The position numbers were made by a program, and so were the translations under genes. Source: Bacteroidales bacterium (GTDB lineage: Bacteria; Bacteroidota; Bacteroidia; Bacteroidales; P3). From it: DNA of 64,000 bases. A model generated the notes under the pieces. It saw only the letters and a list, made by a program, of their open reading frames with translations, had not been told where the DNA came from and did not search any database. How positions within the stretch are numbered: position 1 is the first letter of the stretch; the number at the start of each line of letters is the position of its first letter. Shown here one piece after another: positions 16,549 through 26,035 of this stretch. The DNA is taken from assembly GCA_017960475.1 (NCBI GenBank), contig JAGCZH010000001.1, positions 1 to 64,000 on the forward strand, in the 5' to 3' direction.

Positions 16549-18354
16549 TTATTTTTCAACTTCGCCAGCCTCTTTTTCCATCTCTTCTTTCAAGTTGGCC
16601 AATACATCGAGATCACCGAGAGTGGTTTTCTCGAGGGTGTCATTGATCTTCTTGACAGTCTTTTTGGTGTTGCGTTCCTTCTTGGCCTCGCTGTCATCGC
16701 TGCGGGTCTCGCCTTCGGCGACATCCTGGTTGACGCGGGTGTGGGAAACGATGATTTTCTTGTTCTCTTTCGAGAATTCGATAACCTTGAAATCAAGGGT
16801 CTCGCCGTTCTTGGCGCGGCTCTTGTCAGCTTTCTCAAGATGACGCATAGGAGCGAAACCTTCAACGCCGTAAGGCAGTGTAACGGTAGCACCCTTGTCG
16901 TTCATGGCGCTGATAGTACCCTGGTGAACGCTGCCTACTGTGAAGATGCTCTCATAGACATCCCAAGGATTCTCCTCGAGCTGCTTGTGACCAAGGCTGA
17001 GACGACGGTTTTCGGCATCGACCTCGAGAACAACGACATCAATCTTGTCACCGATCTTGGTGAACTCGGCAGGATGTTTGATTTTCTTGCTCCAGCTGAG
17101 ATCGCTGATGTGGATAAGACCGTCAACGCCTTCCTCAAGTTCGACAAAGATACCAAAATTGGTGAAGTTGCGTACGGTGGCGGTGTGCTTGCTTCCGACA
17201 GGATATTTCTCGGCGATAGCCAGCCATGGGTCGGGCATAAGCTGCTTGATACCAAGGCTCATCTTGCGCTGCTCGCGGTCGAGGGTGAGGATAACTGCCT
17301 CAACTTCGTCACCAACCTTCAGGAAGTCCTGAGCGCTGCGCAGGTGCTGGCTCCAGCTCATCTCGCTGACGTGGATGAGACCTTCAACACCGGGGACAAC
17401 CTCCACGAAAGCGCCGTAGTCGGCAAGGACAACAACTTTACCCTTGACGTGGTCGCCTTCTTTGAGGTTAGGATCGAGGGCGTCCCAAGGATGAGGAGTG
17501 AGCTGCTTCAGACCGAGAGCTATGCGACGTTTAGCCTCGTCGAAATCGAGAATAACGACATTGATTTTGTCATCGAGGTGGACAATCTCTTCGGGATGAG
17601 AGATACGGCCCCAGCTGAGGTCTGTGATATGGATAAGACCGTCAACACCGCCGAGGTCGATGAATACGCCGTAGCTGGTGATGTTCTTAACCACACCTTC
17701 GAGCACCTGACCCTTCTCGAGATGGCTGATAATCTCGGCTTTCTGAGCCTCGATCTCGTCTTCGATAAGAGCTTTGTGTGAAACGACAACGTTCTTGTAT
17801 TCGTGGTTGATTTTGACAACCTTGAATTCCATGTTCTTGTCGACAAACACATCGTAGTCGCGGATAGGCTTGACGTCAATCTGCGAGCCGGGAAGGAAGG
17901 CCTCGATGTTGTCGAAAACAGTAACGATGAGACCACCTTTGGTACGGCTCTTGACGTAACCGGTGATGATTTCCTGTTTCTCGTAAGCCTCGTTGACACG
18001 CTCCCATGATTTGAGAATGCGGGCTTTCTTGTGGCTGAGCATCAGCTGGCCATTGGCATCTTCCTGGCTCTCAACGTAGACTTCGATTTTGTCACCAGCC
18101 TTCAGCTCGGGATTGTAACGCAACTCCGATGAGGGGATGACGCCGTCAGACTTGAATCCGATGTTAACAACGGCCTCACGGTCGTTAATGCTAACGATGG
18201 TGCCTTCGATTACTTCCTGCTCTGTGAATTGGTTAAAGGTCTTTTCGTAGGCAGCGCTCTGCTGCTCGATTTCGGCCTGATTTGTTTTTTCGGCTTTGTT
18301 ATCGATTGCACCCCAATCGAAATCCTCTAACGGTTTGACATCTTTATAGTTCAT
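16549..18354 (-). CDS. rpsA: 30S ribosomal protein S1
   Basis: This 601-residue protein has six S1 (OB-fold) RNA-binding domains, at roughly residues 47-108, 127-192, 205-275, 292-362, 378-450 and 465-530. Domains 3-5 carry the strongest signatures (GLIHITDLSWGR, GLIHVSEMSWS, GLIHISDLSWS). The tail after the sixth domain is charged and Lys/Glu-rich. It brings structured mRNAs to the 30S subunit; in Bacteroidota, where Shine-Dalgarno sequences are rare, this role is thought to be especially important. The ATG at 18354 (MNYKDVKPLEDF) is chosen over an in-frame ATG 16 codons upstream. It is monocistronic. Confidence 0.95.
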   Translation of the reverse strand: MNYKDVKPLEDFDWGAIDNKAEKTNQAEIEQQSAAYEKTFNQFTEQEVIEGTIVSINDREAVVNIGFKSDGVIPSSELRYNPELKAGDKIEVYVESQEDANGQLMLSHKKARILKSWERVNEAYEKQEIITGYVKSRTKGGLIVTVFDNIEAFLPGSQIDVKPIRDYDVFVDKNMEFKVVKINHEYKNVVVSHKALIEDEIEAQKAEIISHLEKGQVLEGVVKNITSYGVFIDLGGVDGLIHITDLSWGRISHPEEIVHLDDKINVVILDFDEAKRRIALGLKQLTPHPWDALDPNLKEGDHVKGKVVVLADYGAFVEVVPGVEGLIHVSEMSWSQHLRSAQDFLKVGDEVEAVILTLDREQRKMSLGIKQLMPDPWLAIAEKYPVGSKHTATVRNFTNFGIFVELEEGVDGLIHISDLSWSKKIKHPAEFTKIGDKIDVVVLEVDAENRRLSLGHKQLEENPWDVYESIFTVGSVHQGTISAMNDKGATVTLPYGVEGFAPMRHLEKADKSRAKNGETLDFKVIEFSKENKKIIVSHTRVNQDVAEGETRSDDSEAKKERNTKKTVKKINDTLEKTTLGDLDVLANLKEEMEKEAGEVEK

Positions 18355-18722
18355 AAAGATAAAAAAAATTGTTTTTGTGGCCCCTGCCAGCCGGTTAAAC
18401 ATAACTTAAGTCACTGTGTTTTATCTAGTTGACAGGAACAAGACCGCACAATGACGAATGCAAAGATACAAATAAATTGAAAATTAAAAATAAAAAATAA
18501 CGATTGGCAAAAAATCGGAAGTTAAAACGAATTAATAGAACACCCCGAAAAGTCAGAGTTAAAGTTTTTCATTACCTTTGCAAATTACAAATCGCAAAAT
18601 GTTCGGGTGTTTAACCTAGATAAATCCTTATTTTCCAATATATAAAAGCAATAATTTTATTCTGCATTATCACAAAAAATCACAGTCACAATAGTTTTCC
18701 AGATCTCAACTCTTATCGCCCC
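18355..18722. promoter_or_regulatory. Divergent promoter region of rpsA and the PQQ-propeller gene
   Basis: On the minus strand TATCTTTG (18468-18461) is a -7 match for rpsA, giving a leader of about 100 nt. On the plus strand TACCTTTG (18573-18580) is a -7 match for the gene at 18723, giving a leader of about 135 nt. Neither has a clear TTTG at -33. No gene or repeat block is seen in the gap. Confidence 0.55.
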
Positions 18723-20300
18723 ATGTCGTCCCTCTCCAAAATACTGATCCTCATATCTATGGCCATTATCGGCTCCTGTCAAGCCAATCCCGTCATGGAC
18801 ATGGACAATGACAGCACAGTCACTCCTCTCCCCGAACGAGTCTACTCCATGCTCCCCGACACGACACTCCCCTCGGTAGATGCGCTTGAATGGAAAGTGG
18901 AAGTACTCGACACCGTCAATAGCGGCACGCTCGACACCCTTCGCAGTCTCTATGACGATGCTCCAGGAATATTCACCTTCCGCGGCAACGTCTTTCGCGA
19001 CGCCCCCTTTGTCGGCCATGTCAATGGCACACCCGACACAATCCTCCTCGATTGGCAATTCACCACCGGCTACGACAGCCGCAACACCGACTACGGCGTT
19101 TGGGGCGGCGGCACAGGATGGACAGGTCAGCCGCTTTATGTCCGCTGGCCCGACAGCCTCATGACCCGCTTCCGCAACGAGTCCAACGCTCTTACCCGAT
19201 CCTTCTCCCAAGAGGAAATCATCGTGGGTTCCCTGGCTTCGCGCGTCTACTTCATCAACTTCGCCACAGGCGACAGCTCGCGGCGTTCACTCCCTACACG
19301 CAATCCCATCAAGGGCACCGTGTCGCTCGACCCCACTCTCAACGGCAACCTCTACGTCGGGCAAGGCATCCCCGCAAAGCATCCTTTCGGCGCACTGACC
19401 TTCAACCTCTTCAGCCATTCCGAAACCAATTTCTTTCCGCACGACAAGAAGGCATGGCGCAAATGGGGCGCCTACGACTCCTCGCCCATCAGGGTCGCAC
19501 AGTTCCTCTTCCGTCCAGGCGAGAACGGCACACTCTACAAGTTCCTGGTCAAAGGCGATACCCTTAAACTCCACAGCACGCTACAGTTCCGTAAACGACA
19601 TTCCTCCGCAGCAGGCATGGAGGCTTCCATGTCGGTTTACAACAACTACGGCTATATCAGCGACAATCACGGCAACATCCTCTGCGTGAACCTCAACACA
19701 ATGCACCCCGTATGGCGGTACGACAACCACGACGACAGCGACGGATCCCCCGTGCTAGCCATCGAAGACGGCGTCCCCTACCTCTACTCGGCTTGCGAGC
19801 TCGACAAGCAGGGAGGCAAAGGCAAGTGCTATTTCGTCAAGCTCAACGCCCTCAACGGCGAATTGGTCTGGGAGCAGACTTTCTCCTGCAAGATAACCAC
19901 CTCGAATGGCAAGAAGCGCGAAGGCGGCCAGTTCGCCACTCCCCTCCTAGGCCGCGGCAACTGCGACAGTATCATCTTCACCCATATTGTCACCAACGAG
20001 AAACCAGGGCTTCGTGGAGACTTCGTGGCCATCAGCCGCAACGACGGTCATGTCGTCTACACACTCCATATGGACCACTATGCCTGGTCGTCGCCCGTCG
20101 CCCTCCTCAATGACAACAGCGAGATGTTCATCTTCACCGGCGACACCCGAGGCCGCGCCTATCTCATAGAGGCTAAGAGCGGCAAGATACTCTGCTCACG
20201 CAAGGTTGGCAACAACTTCGAGGGCTCCCCAATCGTCATCGGCAACAGCATCGTCGTCGGCTCCCGAGGCAGGACTATATACAAACTCAAAATCCAATAA
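18723..20300 (+). CDS. Lipoprotein with PQQ-like beta-propeller
   Basis: This 525-residue protein has a type II signal peptide (lipobox IIGSC, Cys19), then repeated blade-like segments typical of PQQ-binding-like (WD40/YVTN-type) beta-propellers. Examples are NILCVNLNTMHPVWRYDNHDD, where a substrate-to-'current value' comparison strand is visible, GELVWEQTF and the final GSPIVIGNSIVVGSRGRTIYKL. It is likely anchored in the outer or inner membrane facing the periplasm. The blades resemble those of BamB, but length and composition differ and no enzymatic residues are evident. It lies 44 bp before the esterase-LysM gene on the same strand and is probably cotranscribed with it. Confidence 0.78.
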   Translation: MSSLSKILILISMAIIGSCQANPVMDMDNDSTVTPLPERVYSMLPDTTLPSVDALEWKVEVLDTVNSGTLDTLRSLYDDAPGIFTFRGNVFRDAPFVGHVNGTPDTILLDWQFTTGYDSRNTDYGVWGGGTGWTGQPLYVRWPDSLMTRFRNESNALTRSFSQEEIIVGSLASRVYFINFATGDSSRRSLPTRNPIKGTVSLDPTLNGNLYVGQGIPAKHPFGALTFNLFSHSETNFFPHDKKAWRKWGAYDSSPIRVAQFLFRPGENGTLYKFLVKGDTLKLHSTLQFRKRHSSAAGMEASMSVYNNYGYISDNHGNILCVNLNTMHPVWRYDNHDDSDGSPVLAIEDGVPYLYSACELDKQGGKGKCYFVKLNALNGELVWEQTFSCKITTSNGKKREGGQFATPLLGRGNCDSIIFTHIVTNEKPGLRGDFVAISRNDGHVVYTLHMDHYAWSSPVALLNDNSEMFIFTGDTRGRAYLIEAKSGKILCSRKVGNNFEGSPIVIGNSIVVGSRGRTIYKLKIQ

Positions 20301-20344
20301 ACCTCCCATCCGGATGGTTACGTTAGTAAACAAAAACTCCAATC

Positions 20345-21427
20345 ATGAAAAAAACGCTCTTACTGATAACATTTTCGTTTCTGATTCTTTTCCTCAACGC
20401 TCAAAATATGACGCCTTTCAGAGGTAAAGTCAGTGACGCGTATAATTTCTGGATAAGCACCCCTGACGGTTATTCCAAAACCAGTGCCGCCAAGCCTCTT
20501 GTCGTCTTCCTTCATGGCCGCAGCCTATGCGGACACGACCTCAACAGGGTGAAGCGTTACGGCCCCCTCAACGCGATAGAGAAACATGGGTTGAAAATCG
20601 ACGCCATTGTCCTTGCACCGCAAAATCCCGGCAGCAGCTGGAGACCAGGAAAAATAATGAAACTGGTGGAATGGACCGAACGGCACTATAATATCGACAC
20701 CAATAGAATCTATGTCATTGGTATGAGCCTTGGCGGCTACGGCACCATCGATTTTGCCGGCACTTATCCCGACCGCATCGCCGCGGCCATGGCACTCTGC
20801 GGAGGTGGCACCCTGCGAGACTACTGTGGCCTCAACGAGCTACCTTTATGGATTCTGCATGGCACAGCAGACCGCGCCGTAGGTGTTGGCGCCTCACAAC
20901 GTGTTGTCGACGCCATGCGCGCTTGCGGCAACAGCAAACGTCTGATATGGACAAAGCTTCCTGGCGCCAATCACGGACGTCTGGCACGCATATTCTACCT
21001 GCCCGAGACTTACCATTGGCTCTTTGCACATAGCCTTGGAGACGAAGGACGCAACGTGGACCGCTCTTTCAAGATCAACAATGAGACCCTCAACCGCAGC
21101 GTTTACCGCGAACTGCTGAAGTCGGATGTCATAGCCGTAGACTATACCAAGTCCGCACCCGCACCATCGGATGGAGTAGAAACCGACGACATGTACACCG
21201 ACAACGAACCTGTTGACACGCTGGAGACAAGTGCAACTGTGGAAAAGGTGAAGCCCGCAGCGGAACACAAAGCCAAAAGCGCCAACAAATACTACACGGT
21301 AAAGAAAGGCGACACGTTAAGCAAGATAGCCCGCCAACATCACACCTCTGTGAAAACTCTGTGTAAACTAAACAACATTAAGCCTGACGCCACCCTGCGA
21401 GTTGGAAAGAAAATCCGTGTCAAATAA
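20345..21427 (+). CDS. Exported alpha/beta hydrolase with C-terminal LysM domain
   Basis: This 360-residue protein has a signal peptide ([20 protein letters not shown]) and an esterase/PHB-depolymerase-like alpha/beta hydrolase domain (about 25-225). The likely triad is visible: Ser128 in GMSLGGYG, Asp176 in HGTADRAV and His210 in GANHGRL. After a linker of about 90 residues rich in Pro/Ala/Glu comes one LysM domain (about 316-360, [16 protein letters not shown]), which binds N-acetylglucosamine polymers such as peptidoglycan. The combination suggests a periplasmic esterase held at the cell wall, perhaps acting on acetyl or feruloyl esters; the substrate is inferred only loosely. Confidence 0.82.
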   Translation: MKKTLLLITFSFLILFLNAQNMTPFRGKVSDAYNFWISTPDGYSKTSAAKPLVVFLHGRSLCGHDLNRVKRYGPLNAIEKHGLKIDAIVLAPQNPGSSWRPGKIMKLVEWTERHYNIDTNRIYVIGMSLGGYGTIDFAGTYPDRIAAAMALCGGGTLRDYCGLNELPLWILHGTADRAVGVGASQRVVDAMRACGNSKRLIWTKLPGANHGRLARIFYLPETYHWLFAHSLGDEGRNVDRSFKINNETLNRSVYRELLKSDVIAVDYTKSAPAPSDGVETDDMYTDNEPVDTLETSATVEKVKPAAEHKAKSANKYYTVKKGDTLSKIARQHHTSVKTLCKLNNIKPDATLRVGKKIRVK

Positions 21428-21465
21428 CCTGCAGCGCGGCAGGAGTTCTTCCGAGCGCTCCTGGC

Positions 21466-22530
21466 TTATTTTCCAAAAGATTCCTTAATAGCCTCGATAA
21501 TGTTGTCCAATGTGGATCCTCCAAGGTCGAGACGTTCTATTTTGAGATTCTGCAAAGCAGCGGGCAGGTTTTCGGCCAATATGACACGATGGTCTTTTTT
21601 TAGATTCTCTATCTCCACTTGCATCTTTTCGATGGCGATGTCGTACTTCTCCAGCTCCACTTCCAGCTGTTTCTTCTTCAAATCCAGCTCGGCCTTCAAT
21701 TCATGCAGTTTCTCTTCTTCGGCGATGGTCTGGTTCTGTTCAAGCATCTTGTTGCGCTTGAATTCCTCCTCTTCCCTGAAGAGGTCCCATTTACGTGTCA
21801 TCTCCTCTTTTTCGCGAGTATGTTCTTTCTCACGCTGGTGTTTCAGCACCTCTGATCTGTCGTTGATTTCTTGAAGCTGAAGCTGTTTCTTGCGTTCACG
21901 GTCGGCGATCTCGCTTTGCTGCTTGATAATCTTTGTCTGGTCGCCGATATGGATGCGCTGTTCCTCAATCTGTCTCTCCGTTTCGATGCTGTTTGTCTCG
22001 GCTTCAAGGCGCACTGAGTTCCGGAACTGCGCCTGCATATTCTCGAACAAGGTCTTGGACTGAATCTTTACGTTCTTTATCTCTATGGTATCCACCACGA
22101 TACCCCATTGTTCGGAGATATATTCCAGCTCTCTCTTTAGTTGGAGAATGATGGTTCCACGTTTGCGAAGCACCTCTTCGATGGTCATGTTCGCCACCAT
22201 GTGTCGTATGGCCGATTCCACCACGTCTTTAAGGAAAGTGCTCACTTGCTCCAGGGTGTCGTTCTCCATCTTGAAGTCGAAACTCTGGTAGATTTTTTTA
22301 GGATCGCCGACTTTCCAAATAGCGAAACCACTGACTTCTACGCCTTGGTTCTCCTTGCTTATCTGGTCAGCTACAAAGGTAATGTTTTTTACATTACCAG
22401 GAATAATCACATATTGAATACGTGGGGTGCAGAAAAAGCGGAACCCACGCCCTTCCTTGATGATTTCACCATTTTTGAACACTATGGCGTAATCGGAAGG
22501 GTTGACAGTAACATAATGGTATTTGCTCAT
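21466..22530 (-). CDS. SPFH/band-7 domain protein
   Basis: This 354-residue protein begins with an SPFH (stomatin/prohibitin/flotillin) domain at about residues 5-185: VTVNPSDYAIVFKNG, then GVEVSGFAIWKV and LKRELEYISEQWGIVVDTIEIKNV as its last strands. Residues 186-320 form a long charged coiled coil (REKEHTREKEEMTRKW and on). No N-terminal membrane helix or signal peptide is present, unlike most stomatins, so it should be cytoplasmic or membrane-peripheral. Such proteins build oligomeric scaffolds; the client here is unknown. It converges with the esterase gene 38 bp away. Confidence 0.82.
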   Translation of the reverse strand: MSKYHYVTVNPSDYAIVFKNGEIIKEGRGFRFFCTPRIQYVIIPGNVKNITFVADQISKENQGVEVSGFAIWKVGDPKKIYQSFDFKMENDTLEQVSTFLKDVVESAIRHMVANMTIEEVLRKRGTIILQLKRELEYISEQWGIVVDTIEIKNVKIQSKTLFENMQAQFRNSVRLEAETNSIETERQIEEQRIHIGDQTKIIKQQSEIADRERKKQLQLQEINDRSEVLKHQREKEHTREKEEMTRKWDLFREEEEFKRNKMLEQNQTIAEEEKLHELKAELDLKKKQLEVELEKYDIAIEKMQVEIENLKKDHRVILAENLPAALQNLKIERLDLGGSTLDNIIEAIKESFGK

Positions 22531-22560
22531 TTAATCGTAAATTGTGAAAATTGAAAGTTG

Positions 22561-22866
22561 CACCCCGAAGGGGAACTGAACACCTTGAAAATAAAAATAA
22601 TCCAGTGAAGAAAATTGAAAATTCAATAAAACTTTTTAACCTGTTTATTCCTTTAAGAAATACTAAAATGATAACGAAAAACAATGGGAAGGAATAAAAG
22701 GAAGTTAATCTTCGATGGAAGTCAAATAGGAAGTTATGCGCTGCGCACAGGACAATACATATTCATTTGTCCACTTTTACTCCACTTTTTTCATCCACTC
22801 ACAAATCAGCTCTACGCGCTCCACCGGAGCTTGTACCATTTCAAACCTTTTTAACCTTTTAAACGT
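22561..22866 (+). repeat. Composite intergenic repeat, blocks F-B-C-D-B
   Basis: The gap between the SPFH gene and the small lipoprotein holds, in order: block F (22561-22610), an AATTGAAAATTC piece, a short block B, block C (22683-22790; short form, three GGAAGTTA-like repeats and TGCGCTGCGCACA), block D (22800-22838, AATCAGCTCTACGCGCTCCA) and a final block B that ends 10 bp from the lipoprotein stop. No gene is seen. Confidence 0.85.
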
Positions 22867-22875
22867 GAATTGTCA

Positions 22876-23340
22876 TTAAAAAGAATCCTCAACCTGGTCG
22901 GAAATGTCGTCAACAGCATCTTCAATATCTTCCCATGCGTCATCGAGTTCATCCTCACTATAGAAATGCTGCGATTCACCATCTGTGCCCGTCAGGCCTT
23001 TTACAAATCCGGACAATTCGTCAATGAGACCACCAAAAGAGCCTGTAATAGAATTGACCTTGCCCATGGCCACAGCTTTGCCCAGGCGCGCTTTCAGGCG
23101 TCCTATCTCTTGACGCTGCTCCTTTGTGGTTTTATCACGCAACTCGGACAAAGACTCCTTGATTTCACGATATTCCTCAGACACATATTCCCAATCCTCA
23201 TTGGTGAAATTAGCACCATCTTCTTCAACCATCTCCACAAGTTTGGAAAGCTTGTTAATATTTCTATCAACGGGCGAACAAGAGACAAAAGCCAATGTCA
23301 TTGCAACACAAGCGAAAATGACTAATAATTTTTTTTTCAT
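22876..23340 (-). CDS. Small hypothetical lipoprotein, helical and acidic
   Basis: This 154-residue protein has a type II signal peptide with lipobox AFVSC (Cys21). The mature part is predicted from composition to be all-helical and strongly charged: a Lys/Glu/Arg-rich middle (EEYREIKESLSEL, KTTKEQRQEIGRL) and a very acidic C-terminus (DELDDAWEDIEDAVDD). I do not recognise the family. It stands alone between two repeat-rich gaps. A possible -7 element (TATCTTTG) lies far upstream on the minus strand at 23675-23668. Confidence 0.7.
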   Translation of the reverse strand: MKKKLLVIFACVAMTLAFVSCSPVDRNINKLSKLVEMVEEDGANFTNEDWEYVSEEYREIKESLSELRDKTTKEQRQEIGRLKARLGKAVAMGKVNSITGSFGGLIDELSGFVKGLTGTDGESQHFYSEDELDDAWEDIEDAVDDISDQVEDSF

Positions 23341-23399
23341 AAAACAGTAGTTTTAAATAAGTTTATTATAATTAATTAATACTAATTCCTTTACCCATT

Positions 23400-23491
23400 A
23401 GTCCCAAAGGGACTTGATTTCATTAAACCCACACTAAACGAAGTGCATTGTGGGGGTGATAATCACCCGACGATGCGTCTCGAAGAGACGC
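23400..23491. repeat. Cluster of four small palindromes
   Basis: Four hairpins follow one another within 92 bp: AGTCCC-AAA-GGGACT (23400-23414), CCCACA/TGTGGG (23428-23433 with 23449-23454), GGGTGAT/ATCACCC (23454-23468) and GCGTCTC-GAA-GAGACGC (23475-23491). No gene overlaps. The rest of the 382-bp gap up to 23722 is AT-rich and holds only promoter-like motifs. The set looks like REP-type palindromic units. Confidence 0.6.
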
Positions 23492-23717
23492 CACAACACT
23501 TTTAGGTATAATATTGTGTTGTCATATTAAATAAAAACAGTTTTTTTTGTAATTCAATTACACTGTTCATTTCCATCGACAAAACGCAATCTCTTGTTGT
23601 TTATATAATTCTTTAAACCAATATCTTACACAGAAAAAATTTTACAATACCTGCAGAAATAACATTACAAAGATATATTTTTTTTTAAAATATAATATGA
23701 AATCTGTCCGTAAAGTT

Positions 23718-23725
23718 TAATTTTG
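23718..23725 (+). promoter_or_regulatory. Candidate -7 element of the LtaS-like gene
   Basis: TAATTTTG matches TAnnTTTG. If used, transcription begins near 23732, after the only TTG start codon of the long frame, which bears on the choice of start for the next gene. Confidence 0.45.
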
Positions 23726-25726
23726 CATTCGGAAAATAGTATTCCAATCCCTCCTATAATCTTAAAACACAACAATATCACGTCAAAAACAAACAATAAT
23801 AATTTCGAGTTTCCAAACATAAAAAAAGTTCTTTGGAATCTTCTGCTGGCATACATAGTTTATATGCTTTGTCGCGTAGTGTATGTATGGGAAAACTGGG
23901 GGCTTTTTTCCGGCGGATGGGACCAACTGAGCAAATGGACGCTGCTGCGTGGCAGTCTCAGATTCGACACCTCGGCATTATTCTACACCAACGCTCTCTA
24001 CCTGCTACTGGCTCTCTTCCCTTTTACTGTGCGCACTCATCGCTGGTGGAACATCATGACGAGATGCGTATATGGCATTGTTAACAGCATCGCTGTCATT
24101 GCCAATCTAAGTGATGCGGTTTATTCTCAATTCACTGGCCGCCGCACCACGGCCTCTTTTTTCTCTGAATTTGCCGACGACGACAATCTCGGTGCCATTA
24201 TCTTTACAGAAATCGGACGACACTGGTATCTTGTACTGACAGGACTCATCTTCATTGCTTTGCTATGGATTCTGTACAAAAGCGAGAAAAAAGAGACAAA
24301 AAAAACAAATCGAGCCATCACTTGCTGGATTCCTCTCTTGATTTCTATACCCGTCACGCTTATTGCTATGCGAGGGGGCATTATCAACACCTACCGTCCC
24401 CTTTCCCTCGCCGACGCGGCACAATATGTGAACCGACCAAGCGAGACCGCCATTGTCCTAAACACCCCCTTCTCTGTGATACGCACAATAGGCAAGACCG
24501 CCTTCGTGGACCCAAAATATTTCAGCGACACAGAACTGGAACAGCTATACAACCCCGAACATTATCCCGTCACCGACACATTGGCTACGGCTGTTAACAA
24601 AAAAAATGTCGTTGTCATTATTCTCGAAAGCTTTGGACGTGAATACACGGGATTCTTCAACGAAGAGCTGGAGAACGGCAAATACAAAGGCTACACCCCT
24701 TTCATCGACTCTCTTCTAGGTGTATCTCTGACATGGCAGAACACTTTCGCTAACGGCAGACGCAGCATCGACGCCATGCCCGCCATCTTGTCGTCTATAC
24801 CGATGTTTATCGAGCCTTTTTTCATGACAGGATATTCGCTGAACCGTATCTCAAGCCTGGCGGGACTCCTGAAAGACGAAGGCTACAGCACCGCCTTCTT
24901 CCATGGCGCCAATAACGGCTCCATGGGATTTGAGAACTACGCCCTCTCGGCAGGCTTCGAACACTATTTCGGCCGCAACGAGTACAAAAGCGATACCCGT
25001 TTCGGCGGCGACGACGACTTCGACGGCACCTGGGCCATCTGGGACGAACCTTTCCTGCAATACTACGCCACAAAAATGAGCGAAATGGAAGAGCCCTTTG
25101 CCACTGCGGTATTTACGGCATCATCACACCACCCCTTTGTTATTCCTGAACAATACAAAGAGATTTTCCCAGAAGAGGAATTGGTTATGCACAAGTGCAT
25201 TCGCTACAGCGACAATGCGCTAAGAAAATTCTTCGCCACGGCAAGCCAGCAACCATGGTTCAAAAACACCATCTTCGTTATCACCAATGACCACACCAAC
25301 ATGTCGAACCACGACATCTACATGACCCCTCAAGGTCTTTTCAAGGGCCTCCTGCTCATTTACGACCCTTCCGGCGAATTGCCCCGTGAGGTGCGACCAG
25401 GCATAGCAAGCCAGATAGACATCATGCCTACCATGCTTGGCCTGTTGGGATACAACAAACCCTTCGTGGCCTTCGGCCAGGACCTTATGAAAACACCTGC
25501 CGACAGCCTGTGGACAATAAACTACAGTGGTGGCATCTACCAGTTTATGCAGGGCGACACTCTGATACAGTTCGACGGAAACCGTGTTTCTAATTGCTAC
25601 GACCTCCTTTCCGACCCCTACATGAAACATCCCCTACCCCATCACCCCACACGAATGGAACTCAAGATGAAAGCCATCATCCAGCAATACATGAAACGAA
25701 TGTCAGAGGACCGACTGACGCCATGA
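23723..25726 (+). CDS. LtaS-like membrane sulfatase-fold enzyme
   Basis: The protein, up to 667 residues, has an N-terminal region of about five membrane helices (roughly residues 35-230) and a C-terminal alkaline-phosphatase/sulfatase-fold domain of the lipoteichoic-acid-synthase family. Metal and catalytic sites seen: VVIILESFGREYTG with the first Glu, GRRSIDAMPAI with Ser348 where many relatives have Thr, and FVITNDHTNM with the Asp-His pair. In Gram-negatives such enzymes transfer phosphoglycerol or phosphoethanolamine groups onto envelope glycans or lipids. The start is unclear: there is no ATG before the first membrane helix, only a TTG at 23723 that overlaps the -7 box. The family-like N-terminus (KKVLWNLLLAY) follows an ATA codon at 23819. 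Confidence 0.82.
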   Translation: MHSENSIPIPPIILKHNNITSKTNNNNFEFPNIKKVLWNLLLAYIVYMLCRVVYVWENWGLFSGGWDQLSKWTLLRGSLRFDTSALFYTNALYLLLALFPFTVRTHRWWNIMTRCVYGIVNSIAVIANLSDAVYSQFTGRRTTASFFSEFADDDNLGAIIFTEIGRHWYLVLTGLIFIALLWILYKSEKKETKKTNRAITCWIPLLISIPVTLIAMRGGIINTYRPLSLADAAQYVNRPSETAIVLNTPFSVIRTIGKTAFVDPKYFSDTELEQLYNPEHYPVTDTLATAVNKKNVVVIILESFGREYTGFFNEELENGKYKGYTPFIDSLLGVSLTWQNTFANGRRSIDAMPAILSSIPMFIEPFFMTGYSLNRISSLAGLLKDEGYSTAFFHGANNGSMGFENYALSAGFEHYFGRNEYKSDTRFGGDDDFDGTWAIWDEPFLQYYATKMSEMEEPFATAVFTASSHHPFVIPEQYKEIFPEEELVMHKCIRYSDNALRKFFATASQQPWFKNTIFVITNDHTNMSNHDIYMTPQGLFKGLLLIYDPSGELPREVRPGIASQIDIMPTMLGLLGYNKPFVAFGQDLMKTPADSLWTINYSGGIYQFMQGDTLIQFDGNRVSNCYDLLSDPYMKHPLPHHPTRMELKMKAIIQQYMKRMSEDRLTP

Positions 25727-25730
25727 TTCC

Positions 25731-26025
25731 CTGTTAAAAATTGAAAATTGAAAATGTGTGACCTGTGGACCTGTGACCCGGGAAAATTGAAAATTGAAAT
25801 ACCTTTAAAACCTTTTAAACCCTTAAAACCTTTATAACCTTTTTAGAAATAATAACGTAAAGTAATGGGAAGTAATAAAAGGAAGTTATGCGCTGCGCGC
25901 AGGACAATACCTGTTCATTCGTCCACTTTTACTCCCATTTTAACTCCCTCTTTAACTCCCACTTTTACTTCAGAATCATTTACTTTTTTTCACCATCACT
26001 AACTCTTTTAACCTTTTAAAAGTTA
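25731..26025 (+). repeat. Composite intergenic repeat, blocks A-B-C-B
   Basis: The gap holds block A (25735-25795, GTGACCTGTGGACCTGTGACC), block B (25800-25845), block C (25858-25975) and a final short block B that ends about 10 bp before the DUF456 start codon. Block C here has one GGAAGTTA copy where other copies have three, consistent with a 28-bp deletion between direct repeats. No gene is seen. Confidence 0.85.
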
Positions 26026-26035
26026 AACCTATAAC

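Noticed and set aside
16528..17781. 417-codon open frame antisense to rpsA
   Set aside because: It is a frame shadow of a strongly coded S1 gene with six recognisable domains; its own translation has no recognisable domain.
21428..21465. Terminator between the esterase-LysM and SPFH genes
   Set aside because: Only a 6-bp CAGGAG/CTCCTG pairing with a 12-nt loop is seen and the T run is short, so it is not listed as a feature.
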